The notes under the pieces: generated by a model
Databases searched by the model: none
The model's input: the letters and a program-made list of their open reading frames with translations, nothing else
What the model was told of the DNA's origin: nothing
Origin: Iris pallida
Lineage: Eukaryota; Streptophyta; Magnoliopsida; Asparagales; Iridaceae
Length of the DNA stretch: 64,000 nucleotides
Assembly: GCA_029216955.1 (NCBI GenBank)
Contig: JANAVB010042220.1
Span: 15,016,799 to 15,080,798, forward strand
Direction of reading: 5' to 3'
Shown: piece by piece, positions 54,660 through 64,000 of the stretch
How the letters are laid out: each line of letters begins with the position of its first letter
How positions within the stretch are numbered: the first letter of the stretch is position 1
Translations under genes and position numbers: made by a program

Positions 54660-57600
54660 TAATACACCACTCAAAACAAGTCTCATCCTCGAGACTTTCT
54701 GAGTGTAGGTCATCCTATCGTTCCTTAACTCATGTCGTGTACGTATCTTAGACAATTCCTATCGAATGGCTTTATCGCTCGATGGCACCGAACTACACTC
54801 GATACCTTTCCAAGTTCCGTGCCACATACGTTTGGTCGATTTTATTGAATGACTTTTCATTCATTTTAGAGTTGATTGTACTTATTCAATTAATGTGTTT
54901 CTTCGACTTAGTTGCTATTTTGTCGTGTCATGGGACTGTAATGGTCGCACGAGGTGCGTTGTAATTCATCAAATATGAGGGACGTAGGCTGAGGCAAACT
55001 CACTCATTCGTTCATGCGCATCTCAATACCCACTTGTAGCTGCATTCGAGTTCATCATATCGCTGAGTTTGGATCGTGCACATATTCAAGGCGTCTCCCG
55101 AATATGTACATTTCAACCAAGCTTAGCGATTAGCGAAGTCGGACAAGCTACTCGTGATAGTTTTGATTTGCCGATCATTTTGCTAACTTCGATTAAAATT
55201 GAACTCGTGTGCATCTCATTATCGTTTATCTTGGTCATCGAGATGACCCGATTCGCTTCTCAAGCGTTCTTGTCCACGAAATCAGTATAATTTCTTCTTA
55301 GCGGGGTCGACCAAGTCTAAGTAATTTTCGTCCGATTCAAGACCAAGTATTACAATATCATCGAGTACGTCTTCCTATCAATGATTCAATTTGTTATCCC
55401 AACTTTACTTGTGCATCATCCATTCCTATCATTCACTTCGTTTAGGGCCAATCTCGCCGTCGTTCACGTACACCCCCAGTTCCACGTCCTACTCTAAGTC
55501 TTGTTGCCCCAAGTCTATCGTCCGTCCAGACGATACTACAAATATCAGTTGTACAGGTTCAATCACTCGGTATAGGGTCGTTCGCCTATCCGCTAGGTCA
55601 TCTCACAAGGTCATAGTTACAAGTCAAGTCCGTGGCTCATCGCACAAGGTCGTTGCACAACGCTCGCCCCAAATCCTATGGCCAAACCCTTTGTTCGTTT
55701 GTACGAGATTTTCTACCCAAGTTTGCTTCACTCAAATTTTTAAACATCAAGCAGCGTTCACCCTATTCGCATCAACACATTCTCCGTTCCAAGTCTGAGC
55801 TCGTTTAGGAAAGTCATCCTACGATAGGTTGTCCTCAACCAAATCCTCAACGTGTTATTATCGTGTGTCCGTACTAGCATTTATCGTAGTCTATCTCTTC
55901 AAGTGTGTTTGATATAATTCACCTATCCATCCTATCCAATTCATGTAGTCGATCACGAGGTCGCATAGCCTTGCAATATGTCGTGCCCCGATCTCACGTA
56001 AGTCTGATTATCCACGGCGGACATGAATCACCATGTCAACGTTCCCGCGGAGTAATCGTTCTCATCGGGACGCAACTCTTGCGTTGCGTCTAGACTTACT
56101 CATTTTCAATACGCGGATTGGGCCTACTCAATCCTCAACTTTACTTTGTCGTCAATTATAAGTCCTCAATCCTCAAATTCGCCTTCGCTTCAAACCACAA
56201 GTCGTAGCAATCAAGATTTCCATGTCAAGGTATTTCGAGTTCGATCATTCCCGCTGCATATGAATCACCATGCCAACGCTCATGCGGAACGATCGTTCCA
56301 AATCCAATATGGTGCATGTACGAGGCTGGAGTTGCGCTCGCACAAGACAAGATCATTGTCGTTGTGGTTATCACCGAACAATCAAGTCACTTCCCTTCTT
56401 CATTCCAAACATTCATTTCTATCCAAAATTTCCAACATAGCATCCTTTGAAATAATAACTTCTAACACGATCATCATTCATCGAATTAGAGTACCCCCGA
56501 GTTATCGTACATCGATCTTTGATACGCCTCAATACCATCTATGATGTACATAACCTGACGATCTTCCTTTTACAACGAATTTCGAGTCATACAACTTAAT
56601 TCCTCAATTCGCATTATCTCATGCTAGCTCAAGTTTTTTAGCAACGTCTATTCCAAATCCATAGTCATTCTCGTATCTCCAAATCAACATTTCCTATGCA
56701 CGCTATCTTTCGATCGTGCTATCTTCGATCTCGTCCATGGGTATTTCACCTTAACTCAAGTTTCATTCCCTTCGACTAAATTCAAAATCGTATGCACGAT
56801 CTTCTACGTTTCCTCGACCAAGACCTCCATTTGTTTCATCGTTCCGACTCTCTATTCAACTTGTTTTGTACTTGTACTACATATTCGTATTTCGTTCAAA
56901 CAATATCTCATTTGAGACTCTCAAAGTCGCAACCAACTAAGTGTTACTCGTTCTAAGGCTTTGTGCGATATCATCGCTTACCGACATACTCGTTCTATCC
57001 ATAAATCCTTTAGTCTCGCTCGAACAATTTCTATAACGTCCATACACCACTCAGGGTTCGAGCCACTCGACTAGTCGTCGATACTCACTCTTATTCTTCT
57101 TCGAACCTATCACATACACCACTCAGGTTCAAGTCATTCTATAAATCCTCAAAAGATCATTCGATTCCCAATCGATATGTTCAATCGTGCGTTCACCCGT
57201 TCCTCAAAATCTAAGAACCACTTCTCGTGCTCGCTTTAGCGTTGGTCAAGTAGCGTCTCTATCGACATACATTCTAAGTCTCACTTATTTTCGTCCGAAC
57301 GATAGTCGATCTCGCTCGCAAACTCGTTCGCACCAGAAGGTCTAGGTGCGCAATACGCCGCACAACTTGGCCAAAAGGCTGCGTGCATAACCATCCCGTT
57401 CAAACTATACTCCGGTCTCGTGTACTCATTTACTATTGTCAGCGTAAGCTTATTCAAGCATGCACTGCATTTGCTAACTTTTTAGCATTTGTTTCTTCCA
57501 ACTCAAGTCCGCCGCGGTTTGGCACAAAGGCCTTCGTCTATCGATCCTATTCAACCGAGTACTCGTACGAGCTTTTGAAAATATTAGACTTATTATATGG

Positions 57601-57719
57601 AACATTCCAAGGCACAACGAGAGAGAGAGCGTATACTCCTTTTGTCTCAAAACGAGCTTTCAAAACTGAGAGAATCGAAATAAAGTCCAAGGACGTAAAG
57701 CCGTGCTCTGATACCAATC
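54660..57719 (-). other. LARD interior, non-coding
   Basis: C/T-rich on the + strand with frequent TCG and TTCAA words. The longest open frames (135 codons at 55391, 132 at 56146, 127 at 57383) show no retroelement motif. The block at its left edge reads (minus) CTCGAGGATGAGACTTG then a weak polypurine tract before the LTR. Presumed packaging or structural RNA sequence; nothing else recognisable. Confidence 0.7.
57705..57716 (-). promoter_or_regulatory. LARD primer-binding site (tRNA-iMet)
   Basis: The minus strand reads ...CA-GAT-TGGTATCAGAGC, three bases after the 5' LTR end, complementary to initiator tRNA-Met. It fixes the element orientation. Confidence 0.92.
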
Positions 57720-59792
57720 TGTCATGTCCTGCTCCCGTAGGAGTGATCGTCCTCGCTAAGGCATGATTCTGCACGGGCCTAGGTTGCGCCCGTGCAAGGC
57801 TACTCCCAGAAACGGCCGATTTAAGCTAGGCCACAGAGTCGCACAGAGTGTCCCCATTTGCAGCAGAAAGTAAATGAACACAAATTGAAAGCGAATTCAA
57901 ACTCTTTATTGACATTCAAGAAGTTTACAAGCGGTGCTAGGCCAGGATTACAAGTCGCTCAAGCTCTCGCTCTCTGAAACATAAAAGGCGTGCCAAATGG
58001 CTTACAAGATGGAATGATTCATGACGATGTTCCGATACATTATGTCCTGTATATGGTGCTTCAGCTCCTTGCAACGCTCCAAGGCTCCAGAGTTAGCTCC
58101 GTGCCTTAGCACGTTCGAGGGAATCTCCGCACCCGACGACGTCTCCTGCTTCCTGCAAGCAAACTGTAGGGTTATCAGTATATTGTTATGCACTGGTGGG
58201 GAGACTGGCTCGTCCACAATGCTATTATTACCAAACATGTTCTATTTACTTTTGTGCGCCGTCTATCATTCATTGTCTTTCTAATCTTTCCTTAGGGTCA
58301 GTTTCATGGCATATCTCATGACCTATCTCGTGTTATCGATTTCAATGTGTTGCCTGGAAATACATGTATGACTTACCCATACTTACCGTCCGGCCTTTCC
58401 TGTCCAAAGTAAACCAAGTTAGTCAACAATTCATATAAACTTTCAATGCCAAGGGCGTGTCCCTGCCTCAGGTCCTAGCATGGCGTAGGCATGCTTTCTA
58501 ACTCAATTTCACGAAGTACTATTTATCCTTTGGGTGTTACATTTCAAGCCTGTTCAGAAGGCACTTCATTTAGTTAACTTAGACTACTTTGTTTCAATGC
58601 AAGGACTTGCACGTGGATTGTCACCAACAAAGCCTACTTAATCTATATGTACCGGTCGCTGGCACCATAAGCCAATTTGGACCCTTTCTTCCTTGGTATT
58701 TCTCACCTATCATATCGTGCGGCTGGTACACCTTGATAGTCTCTTGAAATACTCCTGTACTTACGTCTCCTGGGTGGCCAAGCCCGCACCCAGGCAGCCC
58801 ATAAGCAGCCTTGATTTTCATCCGGGCCGGCTACGATCCTCCCTTTGATCGTGCCGCGGAAATCCCTTATTCTGCCTACGTCCCGTATACGATGGGATTG
58901 TCCACGACCATTTCGTTTTGTTTATCATTTTAACTTAACGGCTGTCTCTGAGCCGTAGGCTAACCCTTAGCCTTAATGTGTTATCGACCAGGTTGGCGAT
59001 GACGTCCGTGCAGCGCGGGTAGCGAGCTTCGTTGCACGTCCCCGTCATACCTGTCGCTAACCATTCCTTCCTTTCTTTCTTATCTTTTTATTCATTCCTT
59101 CTTTTCTTTTCATTCACTTGTTCGTTCGTTCATTGATTCATTCATATATTCATTCATTCTCATATTCATTCATTCATTCGTTGATTCATTCATTCATACA
59201 TTATGCAACTCCTCGTGCGGGAGTCGCCTTGGTGACCCATCGGTCTCGAAGTCTTCTAATGTTGTTGTACTTTACTCGGAACGACTATCTCGATAGTCTT
59301 CCGTTTCATTGTTGTAAACCATTCATTGTTTCATTGTTGAACGCATAAGGAACTCAAATTGTCAGCTTGTGCCTTAGCACGAGCGCGGAGTGCGGTACGA
59401 GAGTTCTCATATTTTTTCCATGTTCTTTTCCATGTTCTAAACAAGCATACAAGATGGGATTATTTCCTTAGCTAGGTGCGCTGAGTCATTTATTAGCATG
59501 TGCGGTGTTATCGCCTAGCGATTCTAGCAATAGTATCAGTATTGTTATGTGTCTAGGCTAAACAAAGACGGGTTCATCGGAGCCACCTACCTTAGCGATA
59601 TTCGCATCGGCCGAGCGATACTTCGAGCACGCCTTTGAAAGTCTAAGTCTGGATTCATCTTTGATGGGCCAATGTAAGCCATACATCGATTCTTTATCAA
59701 GTCGATGCCAACTCTTCGGGTCGACGGCTCGTTTGAGTCGTTGCACTTGCCGTTTGAATCGGCGTTCCGCTAGGGCGGAGCGGGTCATTACA
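57720..59792 (-). repeat. LARD 5' LTR
   Basis: Copy of 52588-54659 with scattered substitutions (roughly 5% by eye); same TG...CA ends. Confidence 0.9.
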
Positions 59793-60799
59793 GAGCTGCC
59801 TCAGGTTAGCTGTAGGGTCCGGATCCCAGTTAGCTGTATGTCACGCCCTTGAACCAAAATACTGGCAGGTAGGGCCGGACAAGGCCTGCTACGTGATACC
59901 AAAGTACGCAGTACTCTGAAATCACGTATAAGCTGTCAAGAGATGGAGGTTACTTATACAAGCCGACAGTCGATCCTAGGTCAAGCAATCCTAGGTATCT
60001 CAATCACAGGCAATTATATAAAGTACAAGAAGTATGATCATCAGACATACAATAGTAAAGAGTCCCAAACCATTTATAAATGGATGATCATGAAGCTAGT
60101 CATACCAAAATAGAGAACTAGCAAGAGTAATAGTCATAGATGATAAGCTCTAGCTATAGTCTAGAATAAGCACATCATGTCTTGGCCCGTAGGCTAAATG
60201 TCAAGATCCAAAAATATGAGCTAAACACGTGCTCGGAGGCTAAACGCTATAAAAGAATAATCTACATATCAAGTGGAAGAATGAAACAAGAAACCCACTC
60301 AGGTACTCTGGTGCTCCGGATGATCACCATCGAGTAGAGGGTACGGAAGATCCTCTGGGCTCCTCTATCAGATCTGGCCAAACAAAACCAGTGGGGTCAG
60401 ACCCCAAATAGTAAGTATCACAAAGGAAGCCAAATTATGAACTAAAACCAGTAATAGCTAACATAGCAATGGTTAGAGATACAATTAAGGAAAAGCAGAT
60501 TGAGACTCGTGCACTACCAATGCACTTATCCCGAACGTGAAAGACAATAAGTAAAGCATCATGTGATATAAGGTAATTAACATGTGACAAAATATAAAGT
60601 GTAGACATGTTAAGTAAACAAAAGCTTGAGAATATGTAAAATCAACTGGTCATGTAAACATATGAGATAGCCGGGTCATGTGAACATGGTGACCCCGCAT
60701 AGGGATCATGTATAGCTTGTGAGATAACTGAATCATGTGATCATGTGAGATAATTAAAGCATGAGAGCGTGTGAGAACTATATAGAACGACAATAATAG

Positions 60800-61065
60800 G
60801 ATGACTTAGGAACTATTTCGGAAGTCAAGTTATAACCCATAAACCAAACAAGAACCGGGGTTGTAATCCTTCTTCTGAAAATAACTTAGTCTCTAATCAT
60901 TGTATAACATAAGGATCTTGTATAACTTGTGAGTACCGAATAGGACAACAAATGATAAGATGACTTGAGAGCTATTCCGGAAGTCAAGTTATAACCCTTA
61001 AACCAAACAAGGACTGGAGTTGTAATCCTTCTCCGGAACAGAACTTAGCCTCCGATCATTTATTA
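60800..61065. repeat. Two-copy ~150-bp tandem repeat in gypsy LTR
   Basis: Both copies carry GGAAGTCAAGTTATAACCC, AAACCAAACAAG and GTTGTAATCCTTCT followed by GAACTTAG-like words; starts near 60818 and 60970. Confidence 0.75.
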
Positions 61066-61334
61066 ACAAAAGTAAAGCATGAACAATAATGTACTGAAAT
61101 AAACATACGGACACTGGCTAGAAAAAATAGACTGGACTGGACTGACTCTATCCATCAAATACGGCCAAGCAAAGAGTACGGCTTGATACCTTAACTAACT
61201 AGGGTTATCACAAGCCTAGTTACTAACAAGATGCAGTTTTGAGAAATCCAATCCAGTTATCTGCCCTGCAGACTGTCGGAATTATACAGGCCAAAAAGAA
61301 AAGTAAAGATATGGATACATTGTCCAGAAGACAA

Positions 61335-61440
61335 AAGTATCCAAGATATAATAGTGGGTACATCGCCCAGGAGACAAATATACCCTATAGACATATAATG
61401 GTGGGTACATCGCCCAGGAGATAAATGTACCCTGCAACAC
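61335..61440. repeat. Two-copy ~52-bp tandem repeat in gypsy LTR
   Basis: TGGGTACATCGCCCAGGAGA occurs at 61356 and 61412, each followed by AAAT(A/G)TACCCT. A diverged third unit precedes it (TGGATACATTGTCCAGAAGA, 61311). Confidence 0.8.
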
Positions 61441-61639
61441 TCGACGGTACGCTGGAAGTGTGCTCATCATAACAGATAGCTCCAAATCCATTCAGATTGG
61501 GGCCGGGACAAAGGGCTTACAGGTAACCGAGAAATTCTCTCCTCTCAATAATCTAGATAATCAAGCTAGTTGTTTAGTCCTTAACATTTTTTTATTGGAT
61601 TCTGGGTATAGCATTCCGTAAAATCCATCCTAGACATGA

Positions 61640-61990
61640 TATGCAAGACTGGACAATACAAGAAGGTCACTATAACAAGCCACAATAAGAAAATATAATA
61701 TGCTGGAAGCTAGGAGTGCGCTACGATGAGCCACTATAGAGAAAATACGGAGTGCGCCATGACAGGCCACTATCAAGTTTGTAAGGAAAGACATGTACAA
61801 GAGTGCACCACGATGGATCACTATCTTGTAAGCAAAGAAGACATATAACATGAGTGCGCCACGACGGGCCATTACCTAGTAAGCAAAGAAGACATGTAAC
61901 ATGACTGCGCCACGATGGGCCATTATCTAGTAAGCAAAAAAGTGACATGTAGCGTTAGTGCACCACAACGGGCTACTATCATGTAAAGCG
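61640..61990. repeat. 51-bp tandem array in gypsy LTR
   Basis: Units beginning GAGTGC(A/G)CCACGA at 61801, 61852 and 61903 (spacing 51 bp), with diverged units on either side. Each contains GGGCCA(C/T)TA and AGCAAAGAAGACATGTAACA. Confidence 0.8.
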
Positions 61991-62404
61991 AATCATAGAC
62001 GTGAGGATAGCATGTAGAAATATCTTGACAAAAGGCTTATCATAACATGTGAGAAGGAATAAAGATAGCAACTACTTGGCATAAAATAATAATTAAATCT
62101 GTGATAGTGTTGAGTGTATAACGGGTGTACAATAATTCTCTAACTGTACAAGATCATCAAATCATGTAAAAATTCATTTGTTAAAGAAACATCAAGTTAT
62201 TAAGTCGGGTCATCGCAAATTAGGCTAATTAAATAAAACATACAAAGAAGATTAATGACATTTCTTGGTTGATTTGTATATGAACACTGATTAAAGTGAG
62301 ACAAAAAGATTCTTAAAGCCAAGACAAAGATCTATAACTTTCGTGTTGGGAGTTGGGAGAAATTCTGGCCACAAATCAGCCAAATAGGGCATAAAATAGC
62401 CAAA

Positions 62405-62725
62405 AACTGCCAAAATAGGCACTATGCGGCATTATGCATCTATGCGGATTGGCACTATGCGGCCAGGCACTATGCAGCTATACGGACTAGCACTATGCGG
62501 CCAGGCACTATGCAGCTATACGGCCAGGCACTATGTGGCCAGGTACTATACATCTATGAGGACTGGCACTATGCTGCCAGGCACTATGCAGCTATGCGGC
62601 CAGGCACTATACAGCTATCCGGTCGAGCACTATGCGGCCAGCACTATACAGCTATACGGCCAGCACTATGCGACCATCACTATGCAGCTATGCGGCCAGC
62701 ACTATGCGGCCAGCACTATTCATCG
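62405..62725. repeat. CACTATGCGGCCAGG minisatellite in gypsy LTR
   Basis: About 320 bp of alternating GGCACTATGCGGCCA and GCACTATGCAGCTATACGG words, with unit sizes of about 16-32 bp. The 105-codon open frames are by-products. Confidence 0.85.
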
Positions 62726-63149
62726 TCCCTGCCAGAACTAGGACAGATGAACATAGAAGATGTCCAAATCTTATTTGGCCATAACTTCCTCATAACAAGT
62801 CGAAATCTAACTTTTTAAAGGTCAAACTTATGTAAAATCAAATTCTCTACCACATGGAATAATTAGTTTTTGAAAACAAGTAAGTTTGACAGATCAAAAC
62901 CAAGAAAAAAATCGAAAATGTTACAAAATTAGATCTACAGGAATCCACCCATGAAAATTAAAAACTCCAAGTTCTAAAGAGGCTTATAATCATGTAAGGA
63001 AGAGTTTAGAACAAACAAAATAACATTTGTCCAACATTTGGCAAGATGTACTTGCCTTAGGTAGAGGAGAAAATGAAAAGGAAGAAGATGAAGAGAAATG
63101 AAATAATGGAGGAGAGATAGGGAAGTTTTGGTTTTATACAAAACTATCT

Positions 63150-63235
63150 CATCTCAAACCAACTAAACCAAACCAAACCAAACCAAGTTGAACCAAACCA
63201 AATTAAACCAACTCAAAAATTAAACCAAAGCAAGG
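63150..63235. repeat. (AACCA)n microsatellite
   Basis: Repeated AAACCAAACC/AACCAAACCAA words on the + strand. Confidence 0.75.
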
Positions 63236-63493
63236 CTAAGAAAGACAAGTCAAAATACGGGTCACATGACAAAGGCCAGAATTCCGTATACGTACACTAA
63301 AAATATGTATAACAGAAAACAGGAGTGACAGACATGCCGTCGGCATACAATGGTACACTGACGATATGTCGGTCAAGAAGAAATCTATAAGTTGGGAAAA
63401 TTTTAAAATATTCTGAAAACCAATAAAATATGAAATACAGTACAAAAGTACGTATCAGTATATAAATATCGATACTGTGAGACGAGTCTCACA

Positions 63494-63999
63494 ACTCTTC
63501 CATCCTTAAAAACTTTTATCCTCGAAATTTTCTAAAGCTAGTCGAGCAAGATAACCAAAATAAAAGCTCAAGAAAATACAACTATCTTCATAAAACGAAG
63601 CATGGCATATAAGTAATTGAAGGCAACAGTAATATAAATAAATGCATAAGCAATAACACAACCACAATAAAGAAGGACTGGAGGCATATAAATAGATATG
63701 TCTCCTGAGTCAGTAGAGTAGGGACCAACGTCCTCGCTGGCCTACGCTGACTCCAAAAATGGATAAAGGTCAAGTCTAAAAGTTAGTCGGTACTAATGAC
63801 TTAGTCCAAGACATGACTCTACCCATGACGTATCTTCGTAGTCGAGACATGTGATAGACATCATGTATCTCAAGATACGAAGACAGAAGAGTGGGACAAA
63901 AAACTCGTATTCACTCATCGAATAAGTCAAGCCGACCATTGTACTCCATATATAGATAGAATACCAAGTCACCGACAAGAACCCAAGATATACTGCCAC
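63494..63999 (-). other. Interior of reverse gypsy-type element, no gene seen
   Basis: Minus strand T-rich sequence after the polypurine tract; short open frames (63588-63773, 63793-63999) lack retroelement motifs. Confidence 0.5.
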
Positions 64000-64000
64000 T

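Larger units (their letters stand above)
52588..59792 (-). mobile_element. LARD-like non-coding LTR retrotransposon
   Basis: Two LTRs of 2,072 and 2,073 bp flank a 3,060-bp interior. The primer-binding site shows that it is on the minus strand. Flanks GAACT (52583-52587) and GAGCT (59793-59797) are a target duplication with one difference. The interior has no gag, protease, RT or integrase signature in any frame, so it fits the large retrotransposon derivative class, which is moved by gypsy-type enzymes supplied in trans. The end TGTAATGACCCGCTC and preceding CTCGAGGATGAGACTTGTTTT resemble Tekay/Del chromovirus termini. Confidence 0.8.
49388..59838 (-). mobile_element. Sire-2: reverse Sirevirus, 3' part, split by a LARD-like element
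   Basis: On the minus strand from right to left: pol-env spacer remnant (59793-59838), LARD insertion (52588-59792), rest of the spacer, env-like pseudogene (50827-52063), polypurine tracts and 3' LTR (49388-50345). The spacer piece at 59793-59838 matches Sire-1 4681-4730, which is what ties the two sides of the LARD together. A gypsy-type LTR begins at 59839, so Sire-2 pol lies beyond the window or is deleted. Confidence 0.75.
59839..63493 (-). repeat. 3.65-kb gypsy-type LTR with tandem arrays
   Basis: On the minus strand it starts TGTGAGACTCGTCTCACAG and ends ...GGGCGTGACA. It shows a terminal self-complementary GTGAGACTCGTCTCAC. It shares GATCTGGCCAAACAAAACCA (60363) with older copies at 39540, 38990 and 19025. 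The arrays inside are listed separately. No coding capacity. Confidence 0.65.
59839..63999 (-). mobile_element. Gypsy-type LTR element in reverse, 3' end and LTR only
   Basis: A long LTR (59839-63493) is followed to the right by a polypurine-like AAGGATGGAAGAGT and the phrase TTTCGAGGATAAAAGTT (minus), the usual end of Tekay-type gypsy interiors. The interior 63494-63999 has no clear integrase or chromodomain motif, so this may also be a LARD. The left flank CTGTA (59834-59838) would be one target duplication; the other is off the window. Confidence 0.65.

Noticed and set aside
55391..57766. Frames of 127-135 codons in the LARD interior as possible new genes
   Set aside because: No homology to retroelement or host domains seen, composition equals surrounding non-coding sequence, and lengths are within chance for this base composition.
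61640..62725. Regular repeats considered as a CRISPR array
   Set aside because: The repeats are directly adjacent or with repeated, not unique, spacers, lie inside an LTR in a plant genome, and no cas genes exist.

Overview
This is nuclear DNA from a land plant, almost certainly an angiosperm with a large, repeat-rich genome. The evidence is the dominance of Ty1/copia and Ty3/gypsy-type LTR retrotransposons (including two Sirevirus-type elements with env-like ORFs), an L1-type LINE with a DUF4283/zinc-knuckle ORF1, a CACTA DNA transposon, a small Helitron, and one intron-containing host gene encoding a chloroplast (thylakoid-lumen type) pentapeptide-repeat protein. I cannot name the species. 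There are no bacterial-style operons, CRISPR arrays or rRNA genes. All homology statements are from motifs read by eye.

Layout. 1-1190: non-coding DNA, origin unclear. About 1190-8055: 3' part of a + strand Sirevirus (Sire-1): broken gag-pol, env-like ORF, 3' LTR (6991-8055). 8056-8935: LTR fragment of the copia family of Copia-A, cut by Sire-1. 8936-10382: non-coding, with a GACCCGA-type degenerate repeat and a 130-bp tandem duplication. 10383-32625: the 3' part of the only recognisable host gene: a 35-bp exon (10383-10417), a 21.7-kb intron, then exons at 32146-32274 and 32434-32625. The intron holds a 3'-truncated LINE (11252-13806), a 5'-truncated copia (Copia-B, to 18929), gypsy-LTR-like debris, a complete but dead copia in reverse (Copia-A, 20546-28052, TSD TACTA) and a 523-bp Helitron (30828-31350). 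32780-38051: a young, nearly intact copia in reverse (Copia-D, TSD GCAGT) in the 3' flank/UTR of the host gene, with an extraordinary poly-G/poly-C leader. 38052-41450: old LTR debris.

41450-63999 is a nested stack. A degenerate + strand copia (Copia-C) is split by a 4,879-bp CACTA element (42682-47560). Its 3' LTR (from 48409) is interrupted by a reverse Sirevirus (Sire-2, 3' LTR 49388-50345, env-like pseudogene). Sire-2's pol-env spacer is split by a reverse non-coding LTR element (LARD-like, 52588-59792, 2.07-kb LTRs), and 46 bp further on by another reverse gypsy-type element whose 3.65-kb LTR (59839-63493) is full of tandem repeats and whose internal region runs off the window.

Functionally, the only gene likely to serve the plant is the pentapeptide-repeat gene. 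Everything else is mobile DNA in stages of decay. Copia-D (two LTR differences plus a homopolymer length change, one internal stop) is the youngest, Copia-A intermediate, and Copia-B, Copia-C and Sire-1 pol are old. No autonomous transposase or Helitron helicase is visible, so the CACTA and Helitron must have moved in trans.
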